From: Guillardia theta CCMP2712
Taxonomy: Eukaryota > Cryptophyceae > Pyrenomonadales > Geminigeraceae
DNA length: 37,219 nt
Assembly (NCBI RefSeq): GCF_000315625.1
Contig: NW_005434403.1
Location: forward strand, 1 to 37,219
Direction of reading: 5' to 3'
The notes under the pieces are model-generated. The model had not been told where the DNA came from. It saw only the letters and a program-made list of their open reading frames with translations, and did not search any database. Of this stretch, positions 26,378 through 36,611 are shown one piece after another. The first letter of the stretch is position 1, and every line of letters starts with the position of its first letter. The position numbers were made by a program, and so were the translations under genes.

Positions 26378-26825
26378 GGTGCGCCGGCCTCGTTGAGGAG
26401 GGTCATCAGACACTCTTTTTCAGTGATACCTGAAAAAGCATGAACATCAACCAATCAACTGAGTAGATTGCGATTTCTTACGAGTGGACTTGGACGTATC
26501 ACAAGCGTAATTGCCCGTACAACAGCTCGTCTGGGCAGCAGTGGCTGTCAACGCATGAAGGCACCCAGTATGCTGCGATGCGGAATGTTTTCAAGGTCTT
26601 GCAGTCGAATTCAGTGTGATAATCTCTCAAGCCACCCAGCACAGTTCCCTGGTCCCGGACAGAATTGTCGCTGGAAATCGCAGCTGCAGCCGCGCCTGAG
26701 GCAAATATACAGGTAGAGAATCATCGGACGCTCTTTGATCGCTCCCACACAGCCAAGGATCGGAATGAAGAATATGAAAACCCCGACGAAGACAAAGGCG
26801 ATCGCAGTAGGGATCGAAGCACGGC
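26378..26825 (-). pseudogene. Tetraspanin-like gene remnant
   Basis: Tetraspanins are four-helix membrane proteins with a Cys-rich second extracellular loop. On the minus strand an exon starting at 26825 after TGTTCCAG gives AIAFVFVGVFIFFIPILGCV followed by GAIKERPMILYLYI, which is a tetraspanin TM2 and the conserved GC.GA.KE turn. Further on, parts of the large loop are readable: LRDYHTEFDCKT, SCCTGNYACDTSKST and, after an intron, ITEKECLMTLLNEAGAP ending at a GTAAGC donor at 26378. These lie in different frames. TM3 is too short, TM4 was not found, and the 5' side, where TM1 should be, runs into duplicated repeat DNA at about 26965. It is either a decayed fragment or a gene whose exons I could not resolve. 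Confidence 0.55.
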
Positions 26826-26964
26826 CTGGAACAGTTATGCACAGGTACAACCTGCAGTCTAAGAATCTCTCAAACTCTTGCACAGAGATGAATGAACCAA
26901 CTCATCGTAGGTCAAGAGGCTCTGCCCACCTCCTCTAGTATTCTCCCCTTCCGCTATCCCTTTC

Positions 26965-27302
26965 CTCTCCCAGCCCTCCTTCAGCATCTCCCTCCCTGAC
27001 CCCTCCACCCTCTTCCTCCCAGCGACGCAGGAGGCAGAGGAGTGCAGATCACGGGTAAGGCACCAGAGATGATTTGGTTTTGTACAGATCAGTAAAGAGA
27101 GGACGCGCGTATGGAACCTTGTTTGCTATGACACAATCACAAGCGCTGAGCTCCCGGCGAGATGTACCAAGACGAGCATGCGTCATCAGCGCGTGTGCTG
27201 GAAGGGACTTGTAGGAGGTTGACTGCAGACTCGACTCGATCGTCAGCCTTCGGCGCCCTCGGCTGCCATGTTGGTCGACGGGCGTGGTGATCTCCGACGT
27301 CG
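26965..27302 (+). repeat. Segmental duplication, copy 1 (internally deleted)
   Basis: The left part matches 28398-28450 and the right part (27058-27302) matches 28807-29059 with a few substitutions. Most of the coding frame found in copies 2 and 3 is missing, with the junction near CAGCGACG. This copy is a deleted relic. Confidence 0.8.
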
Positions 27303-27462
27303 TGCGACAGCTACTGAGTGTTGCGAGGTAGCCTCCGTGTCTTCAAGCTCCTCAGCTCCCTCCTGACTCGCCTTCAAGTCATCACTAGCCTCTAGTAGCC
27401 CGCGGCTTGCCCTCCTATCCGCTCAATACGAGTCCGACTGAGTCACTGGCTGTAAATCCTTA

Positions 27463-27525
27463 TTGGCCCGCCGGCCCCGGGCCGGCTGTACACCGCCGGG
27501 CCGTGGCGGGCCGGCGGTGTGATGG
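27463..27525. repeat. GC-rich palindromic island 4
   Basis: CCGCCGGCCCCGGGCCGGC and GGCGGGCCGGCGG face each other as an imperfect inverted repeat of about 60 bp, so a strong hairpin is expected. Confidence 0.6.
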
Positions 27526-27910
27526 AACACAAGTTTGTTAGACTTGTACTAGTCCAAAGTCACGCAGATATCACATCGACCTTAGTTGTAACAAGACAGT
27601 TTTTGCTCAAGACCGAGTTTAATGCACACAAAACCAGTATTAAGGAGCACATGAGAGATAGACTGTATGCTAGGATGTGAAACCCAAGCATCCAGACATG
27701 AGAGGACCTTAGCAAGACGGCTAGGAAAGCCCCCTCTTCGTCCCACACGCTACATTGGCCGCCTTGACACGTCAGTCGTCTTGGTTTACAGGAGAGTTTT
27801 TGTTAACTCGGCGCTATCTGACTGGCACGGCTGGCATACGTTCCATCACGGTGTGATGCACTTGAAGGCGCCCTGCGGGTATTGGTAATACGCAATAAGA
27901 ATGCGCAGTC

Positions 27911-27970
27911 TTTACTCGGTCGGAAGTTAAGTTAAAGATCAGTAGCTGATACCTTCACTTAACTGCGCGC
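27911..27970 (+). mobile_element. Dispersed element, short copy C
   Basis: TTTACTCGGTCGGAAGTTAAGTTAAAGATC is followed within 25 bp by GATACCTTCACTTAACTGCGCGC, so both ends are present with almost no interior. This supports the idea that the two motifs are the termini of one element. Confidence 0.6.
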
Positions 27971-28390
27971 AGGACAATTCCCCCCCCAAAGTCAGGAACA
28001 ATGAGAAGGAAAGGAGCTCCTATCGAATCTTTGTTTGTCGCTCTGAGTTTACTTTCACAAGCCAGTGCCTAAAGCCCTCTACGTACGTGTAAGGTGACCC
28101 ACTGCAAACGTGATCGGACTGTAAGCCAGTCGCAAGGTGACCCAGTAAGCCAGTCGCAAGGTATCGCATGGCCCGCAAGGCTGACTGTCCTCGAGGCCTT
28201 TACACCAGCCTCCTCCTGCCCCTTTCTTGGCACTAGGATATCCCCCCCACCCCACCCCTCCCCGCACGTGACCTCCGCATCGAGTTTTTGGTTTTAAGGA
28301 GGTTTTAAAAAGACTCTCGCCCCCTTCGGAATATTCTACTCTGGTCCCTCGCTCGCTCGCTCCCTCCCTCCCTCCCTCCCTCCCTCCCCC

Positions 28391-29059
28391 TCCCATGCGC
28401 TCCCAGCCCTCCTTCAGCATCTCCCTCCCTGACCCCTCCGCCCTCTTCCTCCCTGCCGCATCCTCTCCCTCCCCCTCTCGCCCCAGGCTCAGGCTCTCTG
28501 CCGCACTCGTCCCTTGCTCGCGGCCAGCGACGTCCAAGCCCCCGACGAGCATCAACGAGGAGGCCTTCTGCCTCAGCAACATCCTCGCGGCACGCAAGCG
28601 CGCCAGGGGGCAGGGAGCTCTGACGACGGGGAGGCTGCGGAGGAACGTGTCAGCGCAGGACGTGACGGAGGGGGCAGCGATGCTGCTGGAGGGCAGGGAA
28701 GAGGACGTGGTAAAGGAGGAGGAAGAGGAGGAGGTAGAGAAAGACAAGAGGACGTGGTAGATGATGAAGAAGAAGGTGATGATGATGAGCAGGAGGAGGG
28801 GGTAACTTAGGCACCAGAGATGATTTGGTTTTGTACAGATCAGTAAAGAGAGGACGCGCGTATGGAACCTTGTTTGCTATGACACAATCACAAGCGCTGA
28901 GCTCCCGGCGAGATGTACCAAGACGAGCATGCATCATCAGCGCGTGTGCTGGAAGGGACTTGTAGGAGGTTGACTGCAGACTCGACTCGATCGCCGCCGA
29001 GCCTTCGGCGCCCTCGGCTGCCATGTTGGTCGACGGGCGTGTTGACCTCCGACATCGAA
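28391..29059 (+). repeat. Segmental duplication, copy 2
   Basis: Its first 300 bp match copy 3 (30124-30427) with three substitutions, and its last 250 bp match copy 1. It is the only copy with both modules complete. Confidence 0.9.
28395..28760 (+). CDS. Unknown duplicated small protein, paralogue 1
   Basis: The family is not recognised. The frame starts at an ATG and begins MRSQPSFSISLPDPSALFLP. It has a Ser/Pro/Arg-rich N-terminus, a central part INEEAFCLSNILAARKRARG and SAQDVTEGAAMLL, and an acidic tail EEDVVKEEEEEEVEKD. A copy lies at 30131-30445. In the shared 290 bp only three bases differ. In this frame two are silent and one is Leu to Ile, whereas the same changes alter residues in the opposite-strand frame, so this frame is the likelier coding one. 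The acidic tail is encoded by a GGAGGA run and is absent from the paralogue. The Arg-rich leader could be a targeting peptide. Confidence 0.45.
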   Translation: MRSQPSFSISLPDPSALFLPAASSPSPSRPRLRLSAALVPCSRPATSKPPTSINEEAFCLSNILAARKRARGQGALTTGRLRRNVSAQDVTEGAAMLLEGREEDVVKEEEEEEVEKDKRTW

Positions 29060-29108
29060 GTAGAGACGTACAGCTCCTCACAAGCTGATACCTGACTCTC
29101 ATCGGGCT

Positions 29109-29556
<448 letters not shown>

Positions 29557-29557
<1 letters not shown>

Positions 29558-30123
29558 AGGAGTCCGCATGAGGTGTGACGGTAGAGCAAGCCTACTCTTC
29601 TCCTCTCTCCTCCCTGTGCGAGGGTCTGGTATAAGACACATCGCACATTGAGACGAGGCCGCTCCGAGCCCACCAGCCAACTTCATCCGTTGGAGGAGGA
29701 TCAGAGGGGACTAGCGCCAGCTCGATCAGCTCGCAGAGGTCGATCTCAGCTTGACAAGGGTCAAGCAACTCTAGGAGCAGCCTACTCTGAGAGTGCAGTA
29801 CCACTAGCGTCAAGACTCTTCGCCTTTCAGTCAAGCCCATCGGTCTGTTTGTCCCCCAGCAGAAACGTCGGGACGCGGGCCCGAAGGCGCTGCATGTTTG
29901 ACCTCCGCATCTCTCAGATCCCAACTGGCGCGATTTCGAGTGTCTTTTTTAGCTCGCTCTCTCTTGTTCGCCTTCTTCAAAACCCCGAGAAGCTCGCTCC
30001 TGTGTATCCTGCTCCCTACCTGCCTCCCTCAATCCTCTCCGCGCTGTACGGATCTCAACATCTCCAGCTTTCGCTTTTCCGTCACCTTGATTCCTGCTGC
30101 TCCTCTCCGGGGGGCCTTCCTTC
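29557..30123. other. Unique sequence between CTG tract and duplication copy 3
   Basis: A plus-strand frame from an ATG at 29648 stays open through this stretch and continues in frame into the duplicated small protein at 30131, to the stop at 30445 (265 residues). It could be a longer form of that protein or simply an open leader. No domain was recognised. Confidence 0.4.
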
Positions 30124-30427
30124 CCCTCCCATGCGCTCCCAGCCCTCCTTCAGCATCTCCCTCCCTGACCCCTCCGCCCTCTTCCTCCCTGCCGCATCCT
30201 CTCCCTCCCCCTCTCGCCCCAGGCTCAGGCTCTCTGCCGCACTCGTCCCTTGCTCGCGGCCAGCGACCTCCAAGCCCCCGACGAGCATCAACGAGGAGGC
30301 CTTCTGCCTCAGCAACATCATCGCGGCACGCAAGCGCGCCAGAGGGCAGGGAGCTCTGACGACGGGGAGGCTGCGGAGGAACGTGTCAGCGCAGGACGTG
30401 ACGGAGGGGGCAGCGATGCTGCTGAGG
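30124..30427 (+). repeat. Segmental duplication, copy 3
   Basis: This is a near-identical copy (three substitutions) of 28388-28690. It ends abruptly inside the coding frame, so its sequence after AMLL differs from copy 2. Confidence 0.92.
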
Positions 30428-30445
30428 GGAAGGAGACAACAGTGA
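30131..30445 (+). CDS. Unknown duplicated small protein, paralogue 2
   Basis: This is the counterpart of the frame at 28395-28760. It has the same first 97 residues or so except Ile for Leu (SNIIAARKR), followed by a different short end RGRRQQ-stop because the duplication ends there. The frame is also open upstream to an ATG at 29648. Function is unknown. Confidence 0.4.
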   Translation: MRSQPSFSISLPDPSALFLPAASSPSPSRPRLRLSAALVPCSRPATSKPPTSINEEAFCLSNIIAARKRARGQGALTTGRLRRNVSAQDVTEGAAMLLRGRRQQ

Positions 30446-30810
30446 AGTCGCTCTAGATCAGATGTATCAGATCTTTATATGGGGTCGTGTTGTCATTCAT
30501 ACTTGCACTGGGAATTCTTGGGACGTTGACTAATTGTGGAGTTACGGATCGCAAGCTTGAAGGAGAATCGCCTTCATCTTGTTGCCTATGATGAATTCTC
30601 CTTCTTCATCTGGCATGAAGAACGGGACGTCACGGATGCTTTTATTCGATACTCCTTATTTCAACCCCTAGTTACCGTATTTCTTCTTGCCTTCTTTCTT
30701 CTTACCCTCTCATCCTGTGCGCAGTAAGAGTGGTGTTAGTGTTCTAAATTGAGTTGGTTTTGTTTACATCAACTACACTGTCAAACCGTGCTTGATCTTC
30801 TCCATCTCCT
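30428..30810. other. AT-richer intergenic spacer
   Basis: No conserved gene is seen. A short plus-strand frame at 30536-30727 ends in a hydrophobic stretch (VTVFLLAFFLLTLSSC). It lacks support. Confidence 0.35.
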
Positions 30811-31450
30811 ACAAGTCTTTCTGATTCAAAGTTCCTACAAGTCTTTATGATTCAAAGTTCCTACAAGTCGTTATGACTCAAAGTTGCTACAAGTCTTTAT
30901 GACTCAAAGTTCCCACAAGTCTTTATGACTCAAAGTTCCCACAAGTCTTTATGACTCAAAGTTGCTACAAGTCTTTATGACTCAAAGTTCCTACAAGTCT
31001 TTATGACTCAAAGTTCAAGTTGCTACAAGTCTTTATGACTCAAAGTTGCTACAAGTCTTTATGACTCAAAGTTCCCACAAGTCTTTATGACTCAAAGTTC
31101 AAAGTTGCTACAAGTCTTTATGACTCAAAGTTCCCACAAGTCTTTATGACTCAAAGTTCCTACAAGTCTTTATGACTCAAAGTTCCTACAAGTCTTTATG
31201 ACTCAAAGTTCCTACAAGTCTTTATGACTCAAAGTTCCCACAAGTCTTTATGACTCAAAGTTGCTACAAGTCTTTATGACTCAAAGTTCCTACAAGTCTT
31301 TATGACTCAAAGTTGCTACAAGTCTTTATGACTCAAAGTTGCTACAAGTCTTTATGACTCAAAGTTGCTACAAGTCTTTATGACTCAAAGTTCCTACAAG
31401 TCTTTATGACTCAAAGTTGCTACAAGTCTTTATGATTCAAAGTTCATGAT
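30811..31450 (+). repeat. 26-bp minisatellite, about 24 units
   Basis: The unit CTACAAGTCTTTATGACTCA plus AAGTTG (or AAGTTC) is repeated with little variation. Variants are C/G at the last base, CCACAAG for CTACAAG, and GATTC for GACTC in the outer units. Every standard unit contains TGACTCA. The right end passes into element copy B, which starts with a related ATTCAAAGTTAAGTTAA. Confidence 0.97.
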
Positions 31451-31479
31451 TCAAGGGCCAAGTTCCTACATGCGTTCTC

Positions 31480-31696
31480 TTTATTCAAAGTTAAGTTAAA
31501 AATCAGTACGAGGACAATCAGGAGAGTCGAGGAGGCTTGACCCTGACACTGTCGCACAGGCCAAACGGCGAGAAGAGAAAAGACAGCGAGAACTAAACCC
31601 AATCCTGCCGCCGCTGCTGTCCCCCAAACCGTTGAAGGGAGCTGATACCTTCACTTAACTGCGCGCGGGACCGGGACATTCACTTAACTGCGCGCC
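31480..31696 (+). mobile_element. Dispersed element, copy B (AGTTAAGTTAA family)
   Basis: This is the longest copy, with TTATTCAAAGTTAAGTTAA at the left, a body matching copy A, and two successive right ends with TTCACTTAACTGCGCGC. A GC-rich island follows directly, as one precedes copy A. Confidence 0.65.
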
Positions 31697-32328
31697 ATGC
31701 CAGCGATGTCGCTTGCGGGCTGACGAAAGATCCGCCCTGGACATGCGTTCAAGTCGGACGCCCCCCAGCCCACCCCCCGCCCCCGTACTACTGAGGCTGA
31801 ACTGAGAGCCCGGGGCTGAGCCGCGGGGCCGGTAGGGTGACCGTGACACGGACGGACCGTACTCCCGGACGCACGGCACGGCCCGGCCTGCCTGGGCCGA
31901 TTCACTTTGAGCCGACCCGCCTCAGCGCAGGATAGAAGTCAGGAGGCCGACGATGGTTTAAAGGTAAGAGAAGACGATCAGTCGGACAAGAGCGAGAAGA
32001 GGAAGAGAGGGAGGAAGTGCGAAGAGGAGGAGACAACAAGAGCAGAAGAGTGCTTGACAGCTTCAAGACATGTTCGTGCGATGGGGTTGAGAGGAGAGGT
32101 TGTGCCGAGGAATCGATGAAGCGAAAGTAAGAATCCTGAGGTTTCATGTGATGTGAAAACGCGGATCGAAGAATCCAATGGGCAGTGGCGATGATGATGT
32201 AGCGATGACGATGTAGCGATGACGATGTAGCGTACGAAATGATGACGGATACTTCAAGTCCGAACAAACAGGAAGGTTGTCTTGTGAACATTTTCTCTCT
32301 CTACAGACCGAGTGCGGATTACCAGAGC
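31697..32328. other. Upstream region of the phytol kinase gene with GC-rich island 5
   Basis: GC-rich island 5 covers about 31740-31905. From 31930 to 32130 the plus strand is purine-rich. Three copies of GATGATGTAGC/GATGACGATGTAGC lie at 32190-32230. CTCTCTCTACAG at 32297-32306 could be an acceptor for a 5' exon of the phytol kinase gene. Confidence 0.45.
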
Positions 32329-32936
32329 ATGTCAGGGAACGGACGGCTGATCCTTACCTTGCTCTTCGCTCTGTGCGTGCTGGACCCAGCATGCGAGGCG
32401 TTCACCAACCTCTCGGTGAGAGCGCTGCTCTATCTCCATCCTCCTAGCTCTCCTGACGTGAGCAGAAATACAATGTAGGACAAGGAAGAAGGACCGCGAT
32501 AAAGCAGCAGATCTCCTACCCTCGACCAGCAAGACGCAACTTGTTTTCACGACTTGTATGCTACTCTACTCTGACCGTCTTGGAACGCTGACACGCTCAC
32601 GCTGACATAGAAGTCCTCTCTGCCTGTGGCTGCTCCATGGGCTGAAAACATCGCCAGCTCCATTGCGCAGGTCCTGCCTGATCCTCTTGCTCAAGATGTC
32701 GCCTGCACTATGTTGGGAGTGAGTGTCAGACGAGGATGTGAGAGGTGCTGTTGGAGGTTGTGGTGATGTTTGTGTCAAGGTTGTTGGAGCAGGAGCCTGG
32801 CTGGCGATCTGGAGCAACCTGGCCAAGTATGGGATGATCGACCCTAAAGTGTCGCGCAAGGTTCGTGATTACCCGGAAGAAGTGATGGTGGTGGTGGTGA
32901 TGATGATGAAATGGAGGAGGAGGAGCAGCAGGAGCA

Positions 32937-32982
<46 letters not shown>

Positions 32983-35247
32983 GGGTTTGGGGTGAGGAGG
33001 AGATTGTTGAGGTAGAGGAGCAGGAAGACTTTAATGATGATGAAAATGCGGGATGACAAAGTTAGAGACGGAGACGAAGATGACGTTGTCTGTCAGATTG
33101 TTCATTGCGGGAGTGGACCTCTCTTCCTCCTGACCTGGCCTCTTTTCTCCTCTTCGCACACAGCTCCTCTACTCGCCTCCATCGGTCTTTCCGTCCAGTC
33201 CGCAGCCGACTCTGACGAGCTCCCTGCAGTCCCGACCATCAACGCTCTGCGCCTTGTGAGCGCGGGAGGAGGAGTAGGAAGAACATTGTCGGCACTTGGA
33301 TTCACTCAGGCCGGAGAGGAGGAGGGTCGAGGGGAGAGTGACGGGAGGAGGTAGAGAGGGCAGTAGGCAAGCAGCGTTCTGATGTGATGATGCAGACGAA
33401 GAGACTCTGGGTTGGTCACAGCAATCTCTCGGTCAGGGAGGTCAGAAGAGGTGAGAAGCTGTGCTGGAGAAGGGAGGAAAGGCGGGAAGATGGGAGGGAG
33501 GGGAGAGAAGGAGGAGGGAGAGGAGGGAGGGGAGGGAAGGAGGAGGGAGAGGAGGGAGGGGAGAGAAGGAGGAGGGAGAGGAGGGAGGGAGTGGAGGGAG
33601 AGAAGAGACAAGGATGGCGAGATGTTGTGTGGTTGAGAGGGAGGATATATGGGGTGAGAAAGGAGGATGGGAGGAGAAGATGCAGAGCAACTCGACGGTG
33701 AGGAGGGAGAAGGGTCGAGATATCAGTCAGCCGGTGAGCGAGAGGGAGGAGAATAACCACCATGCCGCAGGTCATGCAGGGACCGCTGATCTACACTCTT
33801 GTCCTTCTGTGGGGAGTTGTCGGCGGTTGGCAGCAAGCTATGAGCATCACGGCTATCACGCAGGTGCTGCCTGCTCTTCCTGCCCTGTGTGAGCTGAGAG
33901 GGGGGCAGATGGCTGCTGGGGATGGACTGGCGGACATTGTTGGGAGGAGGTGAGGAGTTGCAGCTCTAGAGTTTGTCAAAGTGAGAGGGAGGGCAGGTGG
34001 GGAGTAGTCAAGTGGCCCTGGAGTGACAGCAAGAGTATCGCCGGGTCGCTCGGATTCGTCGTCGGGGCATCCGTTGGTATTTGCGAGCTTTGCCTACCAT
34101 CCTCCTCCTCCTCCTGCTCCTGCTCCTGCTCCTCCTGCTCTCCTCTCCTCTTCTCTCTCCATCAGATCCTCTCTCTGCTCCTCCTCCTACTCCCCTTGGT
34201 TCCGACTCAACTCCCCAACTTTCCTTTCTACCTGCTCCAGCTCCACCAGAGCATCGTCTCATCTCATCTCCCATACACTCGCTCCTCTTCTCTGCGACTT
34301 GTCTGTCACGTCTGCTCTGCTTAACGCTCCTCTCACCCTTGGCTCTTTTTCCTCAGTCATGATGGCTGAACTTTTGTGGTTCAATGCCTTTGGCCTTCTC
34401 TCTTTCAAAGGGACGGAAGTTTATGATAAGGTAAATCCTCCCCCTCCCTTACATCCTCCCTACCCGGGGGCCCCACCACCACCTCCTCCACAACCCCCCT
34501 CCGCCACTTCCTCTCCCACCACCTCCTCCTCCACCTCCTCCCCACTTCCTCTCCCACCACCTCCTCCTCCACCCCCTCCCCACTTCCTCTCCCACCACCA
34601 CCTCCTCCACCCCCTCCCCACTTCCTCTCCCCACCACTACCTCCTCCACCCCCTCCCCACTTCCCTCTACCCATCAGCTTTCCCCTGACCTCCCCCATCC
34701 CCTTCCTCTCTACCCATCAGCTTTCCCCTGACCTCCCCCATCCCCTTCCTCTCCCTGATTGTTTCCTTCCACCAATACCTTTCCCCCGCGCCGTCTTCTT
34801 CTCTCATCTATCTGAACCTCCTGGTCCTGATCTCTTGCTCTGTGCTCCTACTTTGTCCTCCTCTCTTTCGTCGCCTCTCCTCCTCCCTGCAGCCTCGCCT
34901 GCCTACCCTGCCGCTCTTGCCTGACTCTTGTCACTGCTCCCTGTCGCCTCTCTTCCTTGTCCCTCCTCCCTCTCTTTCTTCCTCTTCCTCTCTCCTCCCT
35001 CCCTCTCCTGGTCTCCTCCCTCTCCCCCCCCTTTCCCTCCTTGACGTCTCCTGCAGGTCATCCTCATCTCCCTTCTCTGCGCTGCAGTCGAGCTCATCCC
35101 CCTAGACAAGGTCTGTACCAGCCCTTCTCCACCTTGCCCTCGAAGTCCAGCTGAGCTCCAGCTCAGGTCCTCCCTGGTCGTCTCGGGGACGACAACGTGA
35201 CGGTGCCAGCGGTGGCGGCTGTGCTGGCGCTGCTGCTGCTGCGATGA
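32329..35247 (+). CDS. VTE5: Plastid-targeted phytol kinase (VTE5/FOLK family), 11 exons
   Basis: Phytol kinases are membrane enzymes that phosphorylate phytol released from chlorophyll, feeding tocopherol synthesis. Exons: 32329-32415, 32611-32718, 32780-32860, 33097-33325, 33404-33450, 33771-33863, 33909-33949, 33997-34076, 34357-34430, 35057-35110, 35167-35247 (975 nt, 324 aa). The leader MSGNGRLILTLLFALCVLDP plus ACEA is a signal peptide followed directly by Phe (FTNLS), as in cryptophyte plastid preproteins. Conserved parts, several split by introns, are SRK/IVHCGSG, WPLFSSSH, NALRLVSAGGG, ISRSGRSEE/VMQGPLIYTL, the active-site-like AAGDGLADIVGRR, WPWSDSKSIAGS, and the C-terminal DDNVTVPAVAAVLALLLLR. 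Several hydrophobic helices are present. Introns 3, 5, 8 and 9 are filled with repeats. Farnesol kinase activity is an alternative within the family. Confidence 0.92.
32925..32980 (+). repeat. (AGC)n tract in phytol kinase intron 3
   Basis: About 13 AGC triplets follow GGA triplets within the 236-bp intron 32861-33096. Confidence 0.92.
33475..33605 (+). repeat. GGAGGGAGAGGA-type minisatellite in phytol kinase intron 5
   Basis: Purine-only units of GGAGGGAGAGGAGGGAGGGG and variants repeat about four times within the 320-bp intron 33451-33770. Confidence 0.85.
34470..34740 (+). repeat. CCACCTCCTCC and 45-bp repeats in phytol kinase intron 9
   Basis: Units of CCACTTCCTCTCCCACCACC recur many times, followed by a direct repeat of CTCTACCCATCAGCTTTCCC and its downstream bases at 34667 and 34709. 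They make up much of the 626-bp intron 34431-35056. Confidence 0.85.
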
Positions 35248-36611
35248 TGAAGAGCAAGCGGCGACCGTGAAGTCTAGGAGGAGGCAAGAGGGAGGGAGGC
35301 GAGGAGAAGGGGGGAGGGACCTGGGGACGAGGGCGATGAGTGGATGATGGTCACTGGGAGCCATGCAAGAAGGGGAAGCTGGATGAAGCAGATACAAGGG
35401 TGGAGAATCGATAAAAGTTACAGCTTGAATGAATACAGGAGGAAGATTGGCGGAGGAGGAGAGCGAGGAGAAGGAGCGAGGGAGGAGGGCGAGAAGCGAG
35501 GGAAGAGGGAGAAGAAGGAGGAATTCAAAGCGGAGAAGGAGGACGAGGAGTAGAGCCCGATGAAGGGGAGGGAGGTAATGATGGTAAGGAAGAGGAGGAG
35601 CCGAGCTCCAGACCTCTCCCGAGCTCTCCCACGGCTCCTCCATCCCCAAGTCGGATTGGCATGGCTTCAGCAGCTGCAGCAGCAGCAGCAGCAGCAAGAC
35701 TTTCTCGAGCTCAAGTCTCAGGAGGGTCAGAGGCGTTACGATCACTTACTAGACTTCACGCGGGCAGACAGTCGGAGGAAGGAGGAGAAGCAGCCTAGTG
35801 GGCAGAGCCCAGGGCCTGATGAGTTGAAGCCAGAGGAGAGAGAGATCAGATGGATCCAGCTCTAGCGAGCCAGGGAACTCGACGGTCTCTCTCAACTTCG
35901 ATCCTCTTCTCCCCTCTCTCCGCCTCTGAGAGCAGAAAGAACAAGGCATCATGTTGTATACACAACCTTGCATAAGACCTTGAGCTCAGATGATCGTTTC
36001 ACTTTCAACAGTTTGCTTGTTTTGTTTGCTGAAATCATTCTTGGAATCGTTTGAGATTCTGAATCAAAGCTGGAATGTGAACCAATTCGCTACCATATGT
36101 TGTATACACAACCTTGTGTAAGACCTTGAGCTCAGATGATCTCGGGATCTCTGTTTAATAAGCACACACACTCATCAGATCAGCACCATGCTCTCTGGCA
36201 GCTGTCCGGCATCGTCATCTTGTTTCCCTACGCTACGTCCAAGGGCGTCCGGTATGAGTCGAGGATACAACACATCTGGTCCATAGAGAGAGAGAGAATA
36301 AGGCTGAACAATCGAATTCATTCCTATGCTCCGCTACTGGATTGAGACTTTGGTCAGAGTCTTCACAGTTTACACCAGGAGCCAAGATAGCACACAATAA
36401 AAACAACCTTTTTGTCGCACATTTAAAGTGGTAAATAGACAAACGTTCATTCCGAACTGTTCTAGTACACGTGACAGGTTCATTCAGAGCTTCATGACCT
36501 GGCGAAAACCTGCCCTCTTGTTGTGTTCCAGAAGAAAAAAATATGGTTGTTTATGTGATCTGACAATTGCAAGTTACAGGATCAAAAAGATTGACATAAA
36601 CGCGAGCACTT
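35248..36611. other. Intergenic region with an unassigned frame and a direct repeat
   Basis: A plus-strand frame from the ATG at 35560 to 35865 contains polyglutamine and a charged end (DFLELKSQEGQRRYDHLLDF). It looks somewhat protein-like but has no known family, and the minus strand is also open there. A 45-bp direct repeat lies at 35951-35995 and 36097-36141. The rest is AT-richer and shows nothing recognisable. Confidence 0.4.
35951..36141 (+). repeat. 45-bp direct repeat pair, 146 bp apart
   Basis: ATGTTGTATACACAACCTTG, then three variable bases, then AAGACCTTGAGCTCAGATGA occur at 35951 and again at 36097. Each copy contains the palindromes TGTATACA and GAGCTC. Confidence 0.9.

Larger units (their letters stand above)
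26826..28390. other. Duplicated and repeat-rich intergenic DNA
   Basis: This stretch holds duplication copy 1 (26965-27302), GC-rich island 4 (27463-27525), element copy C (27911-27970) and a 22-bp tandem duplication of TAAGCCAGTCGCAAGG at about 28121-28162. A plus-strand frame at 27667-27888 has no recognisable family. A (CTCC)n run precedes copy 2. Confidence 0.5.

Noticed and set aside
30811-31450. CRISPR-like array
   Set aside because: The 26-bp units are directly tandem with no unique spacers, and the locus is eukaryotic. It is a minisatellite.
34903-35745. 280-residue minus-strand frame over the phytol kinase 3' end
   Set aside because: It is antisense to well-conserved exons 10 and 11 and is Leu/Pro/Ser-rich from the purine bias.
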